A stretch of 64,000 nucleotides of DNA. Origin: Carnobacterium inhibens subsp. inhibens DSM 13024. Its GTDB lineage: Bacteria; Bacillota; Bacilli; Lactobacillales; Carnobacteriaceae. Every line of letters starts with the position of its first letter. Position 1 is the first letter of the stretch. Under the pieces are notes generated by a model. That model saw nothing but the letters and a program-made list of their open reading frames with translations, did no database searches and was not told where the DNA came from. The position numbers and the translations under genes are program-made. Below, piece by piece: positions 37,493 to 46,628 of this stretch. The DNA lies in NCBI RefSeq assembly GCF_000746825.1, contig NZ_JQIV01000006.1, forward strand, positions 1,330,784 to 1,394,783, read 5' to 3'.

Positions 37493-39100
37493 TTATCGTA
37501 GATAATCAACTGCCGCTTGTTCAATTGGTAATCCTTTTTGATAACGGTCAACAAATACTTCAAATCCAGCCACATCTTCTTTAAGTGGTGCAATGGTCGT
37601 CCCTTTTTCATCTTTAAACACTTTAGTATCTAGGAATTCATCCAAAGATTCATTAGTATCCTTTTCACGTAAGTAAGCAGCTAGAAGAGCAATTCCCCAA
37701 GCTCCACCTTCTCCAGCAGTCTCCATAACAGTCACAGGTGCGTTCATCACTGTTGCCATGATTTGTTGTCCTACTTTTTTAGTTTTAAAAATCCCACCAT
37801 GTCCGACAACTTTATCGATAGTAATCTGTTCTTCTTTCGTCAAAATATCCATTCCAATTTTCATAGCACCAAATGCTGTAAATAAATGCACACGCATAAA
37901 GTTAGCAAGCGTAAATTGACTCCCGGGTTGACGAACAAACAAAGGTCTGCCTTCACTCATATGAGTAATATTTTCACCAGAATAATACCCATATGATAAT
38001 AACCCTCCACCTTCTGGATTACCTTTTAATGCCTCATTAAATAAAAGACTAAACAAGTCACTTTTATCCAACTGTAATCCAGCTGCGACTGCAAATTCAG
38101 CAAAAATATTCACCCAAGCATTTACATCTGAAGAACAATTATTTGTATGCACCATACCAACTAAACTTCCAGAAGGGGTCGTAACCAAATCGATTTCAGG
38201 ATGAACATTTTTCAATTCTTTTTCTAAAACAATCATCGCAAATGCAGAAGTACCAGCTGAAACATTCCCCGTACGTTCAGCCACACTATTAGTTGCGACC
38301 ATTCCTGTACCGGCATCGCCTTCTGGTGGACAAAATGGAATACCAGATTTTAAATTCCCAGAAGGATCTAATAGATTTGCTCCCTCTTCTGTTAAGACAC
38401 CTGCATTCTCACCTGCAGTTAGAATAGATGGTAAGATACCTTCGAGGTTCCAATCGTATTCTTTTTCTTTGATGAGGTCATCAAATTGGTCAATCATTTT
38501 TTGATGATAGCTTTTAGTTTCCGTATCAATTGGGAACATTCCTGAAGCATCCCCAACTCCAAGAACTTTTTCACCAGTTAGTTTCCAGTGAATATATCCG
38601 GAAAGCGTTGTCAAGAAATCGATTTCATTTACATGTTCTTCATTATTTAATATCGCTTGATATAAATGAGCGATACTCCAACGTTGTGGAATTGGATAGT
38701 TAAAATGTTTAGTTAACTCTTTTTCTGCTTGTTCAGTCATCGTATTTCGCCAAGTTCGAAAAGGAACTATCAACTCTTCTTGTCTGTCAAACGCCATGTA
38801 TCCATGCATCATAGCACTAAATCCGATAGAACCTATAGTTGTTAATGCTACATCATATTGTTCTTGAACATCATCAACCAGTACTCGATAGCTTTCTTGT
38901 AAACCCTTCCAAACATCTTCAAGTGAATATGTCCAAATTCCTTCTTCCAAACGGTTTTCCCATTCATAACTTCCTGATGCGATAGGGCGATGAGTTGAAT
39001 CAATCAACACCGCTTTAATCCTAGTAGAGCCGAACTCAATCCCAAGAGAAGTTTGATTATTCAAGATACTTTTTTTAATCTTTTCGTAACTACTTTTCAT
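37493..39100 (-). CDS. araB: L-ribulokinase
   Basis: The 535-residue FGGY-family kinase phosphorylates L-ribulose. Seen are [17 protein letters not shown] (phosphate-binding strand-turn, about 16-33), [38 protein letters not shown] (in two runs) and the FGGY-like [19 protein letters not shown]. First gene of the operon. A cre site and two AraR boxes lie in the 130 bp before it. GAGGAG precedes the ATG. Confidence 0.95.
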   Translation of the reverse strand: MKSSYEKIKKSILNNQTSLGIEFGSTRIKAVLIDSTHRPIASGSYEWENRLEEGIWTYSLEDVWKGLQESYRVLVDDVQEQYDVALTTIGSIGFSAMMHGYMAFDRQEELIVPFRTWRNTMTEQAEKELTKHFNYPIPQRWSIAHLYQAILNNEEHVNEIDFLTTLSGYIHWKLTGEKVLGVGDASGMFPIDTETKSYHQKMIDQFDDLIKEKEYDWNLEGILPSILTAGENAGVLTEEGANLLDPSGNLKSGIPFCPPEGDAGTGMVATNSVAERTGNVSAGTSAFAMIVLEKELKNVHPEIDLVTTPSGSLVGMVHTNNCSSDVNAWVNIFAEFAVAAGLQLDKSDLFSLLFNEALKGNPEGGGLLSYGYYSGENITHMSEGRPLFVRQPGSQFTLANFMRVHLFTAFGAMKIGMDILTKEEQITIDKVVGHGGIFKTKKVGQQIMATVMNAPVTVMETAGEGGAWGIALLAAYLREKDTNESLDEFLDTKVFKDEKGTTIAPLKEDVAGFEVFVDRYQKGLPIEQAAVDYLR

Positions 39101-39144
39101 TTTTCGTATTCACTCCTCAGTTAGTTTATAACAATTTCCTTACT

Positions 39145-39158
39145 AGAAAGCGCTAACA
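39145..39158. promoter_or_regulatory. cre (CcpA) site upstream of araB
   Basis: AGAAAGCGCTAACA matches 13 of 14 positions of the cre consensus TGWNANCGNTNWCA. It lies 45 nt before the araB start, so glucose repression of arabinose use through CcpA is likely. Confidence 0.65.
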
Positions 39159-39180
39159 ATTCTACATTAAAATTATAACC

Positions 39181-39229
39181 TTAATGTACGTACACGTCAA
39201 TAAATAAATAATAATTTGTACGTACATTA
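39181..39229. promoter_or_regulatory. Paired AraR boxes upstream of araB
   Basis: TTAATGTACGTACACG (39181-39196) and ATTTGTACGTACATTA (39214-39229) share the GTACGTAC core of B. subtilis AraR operators (ATTTGTACGTACAAAT type). The core centres are 32 bp apart, about three helical turns, which fits cooperative binding of two dimers. Confidence 0.9.
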
Positions 39230-39270
39230 GTCATGTTTTTTGTTTTTAAGAGTGAATACCTATCTTATAT

Positions 39271-40356
39271 CTATTTATTTTCAATCGTTGAAGAACGTAT
39301 TATCAATTCTGGTTCATATATAATAGATTGTTGTTTAAAGGAATTCTTTTCAACTGCCTGTATAATCCAATTTGCTGCATCTCTACCTAATTGTTCTTTA
39401 GGGTGATTAATAGAAGTTAATTTTATATCAGTTGCTGTACTCATAAAAGAATTGTCATGACTGACAATTGAAATGTCTTGGGGAATTTTTTTTCCAATTT
39501 TAGAAATACATTCAATAACTTTGATAGCTATTTGATCGTTATAACAAACAAAAGCAGTTGGAGGATTTTCAAATTGTAAGATACGATCAATATTTTTTGG
39601 TAGTTCTTTTATATGCTCCGTATCAAAGGTAACCATTAAACTACCATCAAACGTCTTATTAACTTTACTGTAAGCTTTAACGAATCCTTTCATTCTTTCT
39701 TTTCCTTGTAAATCATCTGTTTTTGTTATCATGCAAATTTGAGTATGTCCAAGCTCTAGTAAATGTGAAGTTAATTTTTCACTTGCTAGCTTATCGTTCA
39801 TCCTTATTGTTGGTGCTTCCAGTTCTTCATAAGAAGCATTAATAGATACATAAGGAATTCCTCTCTCTTGCATACGCAAATAATAGTTTAAATTAGGATT
39901 TAGTTCAGCACTTTTTGTAGGTTCAACAATCAGGCCATCAATATTTTTTTCAAGCATCATTTCAAGAATCTTTTTTTCATTGTTTACGTTATTTTGAGTA
40001 CTAGACAATAATAAAGAGTACCCTTTTTTGCTTAACTCATCTTCTATTCCTCTAATAATTGATGGGAAAATATAATCAGACAAGTACGTAGTAATGACAC
40101 CTATCGTCTTTTGTGATGTATCTTTTGAACCTAGTTGGTATTGATTGCTTACATACGTTCCTGACCCTTGTTCTCTTTTTAAATAGCCATCGTTTACTAA
40201 CTCTGAAATGGACTGCCGTATAGTATGTCTGCTCACGTTAAATTTATCTTTCAGCTCTGCTTCTGAAGGTATTTTACTATCTATAATGTAATCCCCATTT
40301 AAAATAAGCTCTTTCAACTTATTTTTAATCACTATATATTTTGGTTCACTTCCCAT
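39271..40356 (-). CDS. araR: AraR arabinose repressor (GntR/LacI hybrid)
   Basis: The 361-residue protein joins a GntR-type winged helix (KYIVIKNKLKELILNGDY, IPSEAELKDKFNVSRHTIRQ; residues about 5-70) to a LacI-type effector domain (from about 80, with GVITTYLSDYIFPSIIRG). This chimeric layout defines AraR. It represses arabinose genes until L-arabinose binds. The start at 40356 follows GAGGAG; an upstream frame extension lacks a ribosome site and overlaps the operator. One AraR box just upstream (40375-40390) indicates autoregulation. Confidence 0.95.
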   Translation of the reverse strand: MGSEPKYIVIKNKLKELILNGDYIIDSKIPSEAELKDKFNVSRHTIRQSISELVNDGYLKREQGSGTYVSNQYQLGSKDTSQKTIGVITTYLSDYIFPSIIRGIEDELSKKGYSLLLSSTQNNVNNEKKILEMMLEKNIDGLIVEPTKSAELNPNLNYYLRMQERGIPYVSINASYEELEAPTIRMNDKLASEKLTSHLLELGHTQICMITKTDDLQGKERMKGFVKAYSKVNKTFDGSLMVTFDTEHIKELPKNIDRILQFENPPTAFVCYNDQIAIKVIECISKIGKKIPQDISIVSHDNSFMSTATDIKLTSINHPKEQLGRDAANWIIQAVEKNSFKQQSIIYEPELIIRSSTIENK

Positions 40357-40374
40357 AAGTTCGCTCCTCTCTAA

Positions 40375-40390
40375 ACTTGTACGTACATAT
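40375..40390. promoter_or_regulatory. Single AraR box upstream of araR
   Basis: ACTTGTACGTACATAT has the full GTACGTAC core and lies about 20 nt before the araR start codon, where binding would block its transcription or early elongation. Unlike the two operon promoters this site has no partner box nearby. Confidence 0.85.
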
Positions 40391-40580
40391 ATTTTACAGC
40401 AAGTCATATGTAGTTGCAATGATCTACAAGTTTATTTCATTCAATCCATAACTTAATATAATTATATACACACACCTAAATATTTTTTAAAGTTGAATTA
40501 CATTATCGTTATATTAAATGATTTTTGCAACTTTTATAGTTAGTATTTTATCCTTTTAAAATAAAGATTAAAATATAAAA

Positions 40581-40625
40581 AAAGCAGTTATGTCAACTTT
40601 TTAACTGTTGTCATAACTGCTTTAG
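40581..40625 (-). terminator. Terminator of the arabinose ABC importer operon
   Basis: AAAGCAGTTATG(T)CAAC pairs with GTTGTCATAACTGCTTT; on the minus strand it is followed by TTTTTTTATATTTT. It lies about 75 nt after the EIIB stop codon and separates this operon from araR. Confidence 0.88.
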
Positions 40626-40697
40626 TCAATTAGAAATGTTCTTTTAACTATTATCAACGCGTCTGTCTATATTCATTTTTTATTTTTTTCTTCTTAA

Positions 40698-41012
40698 TTA
40701 TAACATGGTCTTCAACTTATTGTAGATAGCTTGAGCATTCAATATCTCATAATCTTCATTATCAATTAGTCTATAAGGTACCTTTTTATAATTAAGTAAT
40801 TCTTCTAATCTCGATATCTCATATTGAGATTGAGGACCCATTAATAACGCATCAATTTTTTGATCTCTTATAATACTCTCTACAATAATCGCAGGTGCTG
40901 AATAGATATGATAGTCTTTTTGTTCATCTTCTATAAGCTTTTGAATATTTTTTACAAGTAATCCTGTAGTAATGCCTGCTGTACATACAAGAAGGATTGT
41001 TTTACTCTTCAA
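40698..41012 (-). CDS. Orphan PTS EIIB, lactose/cellobiose family
   Basis: The 104-residue protein is a single EIIB domain: the phospho-cysteine is C10 in LLVCTAGITTGLLV, and ALLMGPQSQYE (about 55-65) is the second family landmark. EIIB hands phosphate from EIIA to the incoming sugar. There is no EIIA or EIIC in this operon; it is the last gene after an ABC sugar importer, 28 nt after the permease. The start is TTG with AGGAG 10 nt upstream. Its role here is unknown; it might regulate, or work with an EIIC encoded elsewhere. Confidence 0.8.
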   Translation of the reverse strand: MKSKTILLVCTAGITTGLLVKNIQKLIEDEQKDYHIYSAPAIIVESIIRDQKIDALLMGPQSQYEISRLEELLNYKKVPYRLIDNEDYEILNAQAIYNKLKTML

Positions 41013-41040
41013 AAGTTACCAACTCCTAAAATTTTATGTT

Positions 41041-42258
41041 TTATGTTGCTTTTCTTTTTCTGCTATAGACATCAAAAGCAACAGCAAGTAGTAATATTAA
41101 ACCTTTTATAGCTTGTTGCCAATCAATTCCGACTCCCATAATAGACATTCCATTATTCAAAATACCCATTATCAATCCACCTATAACAGCTCCAAGAATT
41201 GTACCAATACCGCCTGAAGCTGATGCTCCACCTATATATACTGCGGCAATCGCATCTAATTCAAATCCGTTACCAGCATTAGGAGTAGCTGCATTCAATC
41301 TAGAAGCTACTATCAATCCAGCCAAAGCAGACAAAACGCCCATATTTACAAAAATCCAAAAAGTAAGTTTCTTTGTTTTAACACCTGACAATTCAGCGGC
41401 TTTTCGATTTCCACCTATTGCATATATCTGTCTTCCAAGGGTTGATTTTGTTGTTACAAATCCATAAATCATAATTAAGACAGCTAACAGAATTAAGATA
41501 ACTGGATAACCTTGATAAGAAGCTAATACAAAAGTTAACAACATGATTGAAGCAAACATAATACCTACTTTAATGATAAACCATGCTGATGATTCAACTT
41601 CAAATAAATTATCTTTTTTTCTTTTACGTGCTTTCCACATGTTCCACACTGAAAGCAATGATAAAATTAATCCTATTAAGATTGAAGTTATATGCAATTC
41701 ACCATTACTAATAAAATCAGGTATGTATCCTGAACTTAATTTAGTAAAAAATGTTGGAAAAGGTGCAAGAGTTGTACCGCCAAGAATGACCTGAGTTAAC
41801 CCTCTAAAAGAGAGTAGCCCTGCTAACGTAACAATAAATGCAGGAATACCTATATATGAAACCCAAAAACCATTCCAAGCTCCAATTAATCCACCAATTA
41901 GTAATGAAGCTACAATAGCAACCATTGGATTCCATTGCCATTGAATCATCATAACAGCAGAAGCAGCACCTACAAAAGCCACTACTGATCCTACTGATAA
42001 ATCAACATCTCCTAATAAGATGACCAATAACATACCTATAGCCAAAACCAATACATGACTATTTTGTAAAATCAAGTTGGTAATATTTAAAGGTTTCCAG
42101 AGGATTCCATCTGTTAAGATTTGAAAAGCTATTAAAATAGCTATTAAAATAAAAATCATACTATATTTACTAAGGATATCCAATGCTAGATCTTTAGTTG
42201 TTTTTTTCTCATTATTATTTTCTTTTGGCAGTATTTTTTTTCTATTTATCTGTTCCAT
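41041..42258 (-). CDS. Sugar ABC importer permease (GguB/XylH-like)
   Basis: The 405-residue membrane protein has about ten to eleven helices and the CUT2 family patterns VILLGDVDLSVGSVVAF (about 83-99), SFRGLTQVILGG and AVYIGGASASGGIGTILGAVIGG (in two runs). It forms the channel of a monosaccharide importer with the ATPase encoded just before it (TAA-ATG adjacency) and the binding protein. The position in an AraR-controlled operon points to L-arabinose as substrate. Confidence 0.92.
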   Translation of the reverse strand: MEQINRKKILPKENNNEKKTTKDLALDILSKYSMIFILIAILIAFQILTDGILWKPLNITNLILQNSHVLVLAIGMLLVILLGDVDLSVGSVVAFVGAASAVMMIQWQWNPMVAIVASLLIGGLIGAWNGFWVSYIGIPAFIVTLAGLLSFRGLTQVILGGTTLAPFPTFFTKLSSGYIPDFISNGELHITSILIGLILSLLSVWNMWKARKRKKDNLFEVESSAWFIIKVGIMFASIMLLTFVLASYQGYPVILILLAVLIMIYGFVTTKSTLGRQIYAIGGNRKAAELSGVKTKKLTFWIFVNMGVLSALAGLIVASRLNAATPNAGNGFELDAIAAVYIGGASASGGIGTILGAVIGGLIMGILNNGMSIMGVGIDWQQAIKGLILLLAVAFDVYSRKRKAT

Positions 42259-43788
42259 TTAAATCATTGCCTCCTCAGCAGTCATCAATTTCATCAAATC
42301 TTCTTGTGTAGCTCCTTCTTTAGGGATATTACCCGTAAAACGGCCTGCATTCATTGTATAAATTCTGTCACACATACCTAATATTTCAGGTAATTCTGAT
42401 GAAATTATACAAATAGCTTTTCCTGCACTTGCCATTTGTTCAATAATAGAATAGATTTCAAATTTTGCTCCTACGTCAATACCACGAGTAGGTTCATCAA
42501 GAAAAAGGACATCTGGTTCAGACATCAACCACTTACCTAAGACAACCTTTTGTTGATTTCCTCCACTTAAACTTCCTACATTTTGATAAACATCCTTTGT
42601 TTTTATTCGCATATTATCTCGATACTTCTCTGCTTCAATAATTTCTTTTTCTTTATCTATAACACCACTGCTTGAAATTTTAGATAAACTTGCTATCGTG
42701 ATATTTTCTTTAATATCTTGTAATAAGTTCAATCCATAATTTTTTCTATCTTCTGAAAGATAAGCAATACGGTTTTTAATAGCATCTGACACATTATTCA
42801 CTTTAATTTCTTTATCGTTCTTTATAATTTCCCCACTAATATTAGATCCATAAGACTTTCCAAACACACTCATAGCGAATTCAGTTCTGCCTGCTCCCAT
42901 TAGTCCAGCTATACCTACTATTTCACCGGCATTAATGTGAAAATTAATATTATCGTTCACTTTTCTTGTTGTATCGAGAGGATGATAGACATTCCAATTC
43001 TTTACTTCAAATATTTTTTCTCCTATTTTAGGTTTTCTATCAGGATACCTGTTGGTCAAGTCTCTCCCAACCATTCCCTTAATAATACGATTTTCTTCAA
43101 TTTGGTCATTTGACAATGTTTCAATTGCTTTTCCATCTCGAATAATTGTTACATTATCTGCAATAGCTGTTATTTCATTCAATTTATGAGAGATGATAAT
43201 TGACGTTATTCCCTGTTTTTTAAATTCTTTGAGGAGCTCTAAAAGATTTTCACTATCATCTTCGTTTAGAGCCGCAGTTGGCTCATCTAATATTAGTAAT
43301 TGAACATTCTTAGAAAAAGCCTTAGCTATTTCGACTAGCTGTTGCTGTCCAACTCCTAATTGAGTAACTAAAGCATTTGGGGAAATAGATAAACCAACTA
43401 TGTTCAATAAATTCGATGCTTTCTTTTCAGTTAAATTCCAATCAATAATTCCTCTCTTTGATTGTTCATTACCTAAAAAGATATTTTCTTTTACTGACAA
43501 ATATGGAATAAGTGCTAATTCTTGATGAATGATAACAATCCCTTTTTGTTCACTGTCAGATATTGATTTAAACTGATTAATTTCACCATTATAAATAATA
43601 TCTCCCGAGTAATCTCCAAAGGGATACACACCACTAAGAACCTTCATAAGTGTTGATTTCCCTGCTCCATTTTCTCCACATAAAGCATGAATTTCTCCTT
43701 TTTTAACTTTAAGATTAACATTGTCTAACGCTTTTACTCCTGAAAAATCTTTTGTTATGTTTCTCATTTCTAATACAATATCAGACAC
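42259..43788 (-). CDS. Sugar ABC importer ATPase, double domain (GguA/XylG-like)
   Basis: The 509-residue protein has two ABC domains. Domain 1 carries Walker [10 protein letters not shown] (38-46), signature LGVGQQQ and Walker [12 protein letters not shown]. Domain 2 has a degenerate Walker A ([10 protein letters not shown]), signature LSGGNQQK and [12 protein letters not shown], as usual for CUT2 importers. I place the start at GTG 43786-43788, 7 nt after AGGAG; an ATG 36 nt upstream has no ribosome site and lies in the base of a hairpin. This gives the normal family length. Confidence 0.93.
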   Translation of the reverse strand: MSDIVLEMRNITKDFSGVKALDNVNLKVKKGEIHALCGENGAGKSTLMKVLSGVYPFGDYSGDIIYNGEINQFKSISDSEQKGIVIIHQELALIPYLSVKENIFLGNEQSKRGIIDWNLTEKKASNLLNIVGLSISPNALVTQLGVGQQQLVEIAKAFSKNVQLLILDEPTAALNEDDSENLLELLKEFKKQGITSIIISHKLNEITAIADNVTIIRDGKAIETLSNDQIEENRIIKGMVGRDLTNRYPDRKPKIGEKIFEVKNWNVYHPLDTTRKVNDNINFHINAGEIVGIAGLMGAGRTEFAMSVFGKSYGSNISGEIIKNDKEIKVNNVSDAIKNRIAYLSEDRKNYGLNLLQDIKENITIASLSKISSSGVIDKEKEIIEAEKYRDNMRIKTKDVYQNVGSLSGGNQQKVVLGKWLMSEPDVLFLDEPTRGIDVGAKFEIYSIIEQMASAGKAICIISSELPEILGMCDRIYTMNAGRFTGNIPKEGATQEDLMKLMTAEEAMI

Positions 43789-43804
43789 ATGATCACTCCT
43801 AATC

Positions 43805-43850
43805 TTATTCTGGATCTTATTCATAGAAATTTAGTTAAGATCCAGAATAA
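43805..43850 (-). terminator. Intercistronic hairpin between binding-protein and ATPase genes
   Basis: TTATTCTGGATCTTA (43805-43819) and its exact complement (43836-43850) form a perfect 15-bp stem with a 16-nt loop. No T-run follows on the minus strand. Such hairpins after the binding-protein gene protect the upstream mRNA or partly stop transcription, giving excess binding protein. Confidence 0.7.
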
Positions 43851-43861
43851 TATGTTAGTTA

Positions 43862-44950
43862 TTATTTACCAATTTCTTCTTCTGTATAATATTCGCTATC
43901 AATTAAAGCTTCTTTATAATTATTAACATCTACTGAAACTGGTTCTACAGTAAAAGTAGGAACGACTTTCACACCATTATCATATGTTTCTGTATCATTA
44001 ACTTCTACTTCTTCATCATTCACAATGGCTTCAATCATATCGATTGTTACTGAAGCTAATTCTCTAGTGTCTTTAAAAATTGTTTGTGTTTGTTCACCGG
44101 CTACCATAGATTTAATTGCTGGTAAGTTAGCATCTTGTCCTGTAATAACGGGTAGTGGTTTGCTATCTGTACCATAACCTACTCCTTTTAGTGAAGAAAT
44201 AATTCCTAAACTAATTGGATCGTATGGAGATAAAACAGCGTCTATCGTTTCTTCAGTGTAATTAGCACTTAAAAGATTATCCATACGCGATTGTGCAGTT
44301 GCTCCATCCCAACGCAACGTCGCAATTTGATTAAATTCAGTTTGTCCACTAGGAACAACTAATTGTCCATTATCAAGGTATGGTTTAAATACAGACATAA
44401 CTCCATCAAAGTTAATAACAGCATTATTGTCATCTGGTGAGCCCCCAAATAATTCAATGTTAAAAGGACCTTCTCCATCTTTTAACCCTAAAGCATCTTC
44501 AATATAAGATGCACCTAAAACTCCAACGCCAAAATTATCAAATGTTGCATAGTAATCTACATTTTCACTATTCATAAGCAATCTATCATACGCAACAACT
44601 TCAATTCCTTCATCTTTGGCTTTTTGCAATACATCAGTTAAAGCTGATCCATCCACGGAAGCGATTACAAGAACATCTACGCCTTTTGTAATCATATTTT
44701 CAATTTGAGATACCTGATTACCTACAACGTCTTCCGCATATTGTAAGTCAGTTTTGTACCCTAATTCTTCTAATTCTGTAACCATGTTATTTCCATCATC
44801 GATCCATCGTTCTGCTGACTGTGTAGGCATGGAAATACCTATATACGCTTTTGATTCCTCTGCTTCAGAGCCTCCGCATGCTGCTAATAGTACAACTGAC
44901 ATTAATCCGACGAAAGTTAGAACCAATTTTTTGAAATTTTTTATAGTCAT
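43862..44950 (-). CDS. Sugar-binding lipoprotein of an ABC importer (ChvE-like)
   Basis: The 362-residue protein has a signal peptide with lipobox LLAAC (about residues 21-25), so it is a membrane-anchored extracellular receptor. The mature part matches ChvE/XylF-type binding proteins: [42 protein letters not shown] and [16 protein letters not shown]. First gene of the importer operon, behind two AraR boxes and a cre site. ChvE relatives bind several monosaccharides; L-arabinose is inferred from context. AAGGAG precedes the ATG. Confidence 0.93.
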   Translation of the reverse strand: MTIKNFKKLVLTFVGLMSVVLLAACGGSEAEESKAYIGISMPTQSAERWIDDGNNMVTELEELGYKTDLQYAEDVVGNQVSQIENMITKGVDVLVIASVDGSALTDVLQKAKDEGIEVVAYDRLLMNSENVDYYATFDNFGVGVLGASYIEDALGLKDGEGPFNIELFGGSPDDNNAVINFDGVMSVFKPYLDNGQLVVPSGQTEFNQIATLRWDGATAQSRMDNLLSANYTEETIDAVLSPYDPISLGIISSLKGVGYGTDSKPLPVITGQDANLPAIKSMVAGEQTQTIFKDTRELASVTIDMIEAIVNDEEVEVNDTETYDNGVKVVPTFTVEPVSVDVNNYKEALIDSEYYTEEEIGK

Positions 44951-45157
44951 TTTTAATTTCTCCTTACTATTTTTTTTATTTACTATTTATTACTAAATTT
45001 AAACTAGGACTAAGTTAATTCTTTTCTAAAATCAGAATTTATTTACTTACCACCTTTCTTAATTTAGATATAATTTTTATAGTATAAATGATTAAAAAGT
45101 ATAACAAGTCAACATTTAGTGCTTATCATATCATCTTAATTCTCCTTATTTTTATTT

Positions 45158-45171
45158 TAATAGCGCTTTCA
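45158..45171. promoter_or_regulatory. cre site upstream of the importer operon
   Basis: The complement TGAAAGCGCTATTA matches 13 of 14 positions of the cre consensus. It lies some 20 bp from the nearest AraR box, the same pairing of sites as at araB. Confidence 0.6.
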
Positions 45172-45190
45172 TAAAAATAGTATAACTCAC

Positions 45191-45235
45191 TTATACGTAC
45201 ATGTAAACATTTTTTATTGTTTTGTACGTATAATT
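45191..45235. promoter_or_regulatory. Paired AraR boxes upstream of the importer operon
   Basis: TTATACGTACATGTAA (45191-45206) and TTTTGTACGTATAATT (45220-45235) carry AraR cores with centres 31 bp apart, almost the same spacing as the pair at araB. They lie about 240-285 nt before the binding-protein gene, so a long leader would follow. Confidence 0.85.
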
Positions 45236-45464
45236 TACCCGATTAATTTGGTATGGACTTAATCAACAATATCAATATAAAAGAATCTTTCTAATAAAAT
45301 AAGGAATAGCATTATACTAGATACTAAATTTCTATGAAATATTTATAAAAGATTTATTTCCAAATCTTTTTTATACCCAATGTAATATTTTGTTTCTATT
45401 TTATATTTAAGCTACACTTTTTCACGAATTCGTAAAAAATAATATAATCAGTAAAAATATATGC

Positions 45465-45561
45465 AAAAAAAGAACTGCCTCACAGAGGCAATTCTTTTTT
45501 TGTTTTTATAGTTTATCTTTTATTTTATTCACGATGCCTTTTGTAGGAGTTGTAGCTGGTT
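45465..45561. repeat. Direct repeat copy B: 3' end of the SDR gene with terminator
   Basis: This is the genuine tail of the dehydrogenase gene and its terminator, about 95 % identical over 97 bp to copy A at 34962-35058, in the same orientation and 10,503 bp away. Identity stops at 45561, inside the coding sequence. Confidence 0.9.
45466..45503 (-). terminator. Terminator of the SDR gene
   Basis: AAAAAGAACTGCCTC..GAGGCAATTCTTTTTTT forms a stem with runs of A and T at both ends, directly after the SDR stop codon. Confidence 0.88.
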
Positions 45562-46390
45562 CAATATCAATTGATTTTTGAACCATTTCATGTCTTTCTC
45601 CAAGATTTTCATCGGTCTTTTTATCCCACAATTCCTTTTGTCTCTTTTTAATCATTGATCCCATTGCTTTAGGAATAACATTACGATAGTCGTTCGTTTC
45701 GCCAGTCATTACTTTAATAGCCTCTTTGATGAGCTCTTCAGGATCAAATTGTTCATAAGGGAACGCCAGCTGTGTATAGTCGAAAATGCGTTCTTCTGGA
45801 TTATCTCTCCAAGTTCTCCAAGCTTCAAACTCGCGGTCATTGAAGCCCGTCAAGTAAGGTCCGGGATTAATGGTTGACACTTGTACATTGAATTCCTGAA
45901 GTTCTTTGCTTAAAGACTCGGCAAATGCTTCCAATGTAAATTTTGATCCACCATAAGGTCCTGATAATGGATCTGCCATCAGACCAGAAACAGAAGACAT
46001 AAACACGATTTTCCCTCTTTGTTTCTTAACCATTGCTTTGGCTATTTTTTGAGTTAATAAGATTGGTCCGAATACATTTACTTCAAATTGATTACGTAAT
46101 CGTTCTTCTGGTATATCTACCAAAGATCCACCTTCTGAAATTCCGGCGTTATTCAATAATACATCAACATCCCATGTCCATGCTCTTTCTCTATCTGCTG
46201 GATCAGTTACGTCCAATTTCTCAACTTGTATCTCAATTTCTTTTTCTTTTGCTTCTTTTACAAGAGCAGACACTTCTGACATTGTTTCGACCCCTGCGAT
46301 AACTTTTTTTCCTTGTTCCGCCAGACCTAAAGCAATACCTTTTCCAAATCCTGTACCTGCACCTGTAATCAAATACGTTTCTTGTACCAT
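45506..46390 (-). CDS. Short-chain dehydrogenase/reductase
   Basis: The 294-residue protein has the Rossmann motif TGAGTGFGKG (about 9-18), NNAGISEGG (about 83-91), the catalytic serine in VFMSSVSG and the YxxxK pair in GPYGGSKFTLEAF. It reduces or oxidises an alcohol/carbonyl compound with NAD(P); the substrate is not predictable. C-terminal helices are longer than in the classical form. AGGAGG precedes the ATG. Its last codons and terminator are duplicated at 34962-35058. Confidence 0.9.
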   Translation of the reverse strand: MVQETYLITGAGTGFGKGIALGLAEQGKKVIAGVETMSEVSALVKEAKEKEIEIQVEKLDVTDPADRERAWTWDVDVLLNNAGISEGGSLVDIPEERLRNQFEVNVFGPILLTQKIAKAMVKKQRGKIVFMSSVSGLMADPLSGPYGGSKFTLEAFAESLSKELQEFNVQVSTINPGPYLTGFNDREFEAWRTWRDNPEERIFDYTQLAFPYEQFDPEELIKEAIKVMTGETNDYRNVIPKAMGSMIKKRQKELWDKKTDENLGERHEMVQKSIDIEPATTPTKGIVNKIKDKL

Positions 46391-46628
46391 ATACTATTCC
46401 TCCTAAAGGATTTAATAGATTGGTTAACTTATAAGAAGTATAACGGTTCACAGAAATCATTTTCCACTAATATGCATTGATTCTCACAATTCTACTTTCC
46501 AAAAAGTTTAAATTAAAGATAATAAAACTCATTTTTGACTATTGAGGTTCCTCGTTTTTTAAGACATAATAGATTTAACGAATACCTAATTAGTTCAAAG
46601 AAATTATACATAGAGAGTGGGTTCAATA

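Noticed and set aside
44754..44996. Plus-strand frame opposite the start of the sugar-binding protein.
   Set aside because: It is antisense to the signal peptide and early codons of a well-supported gene and lacks a ribosome site.
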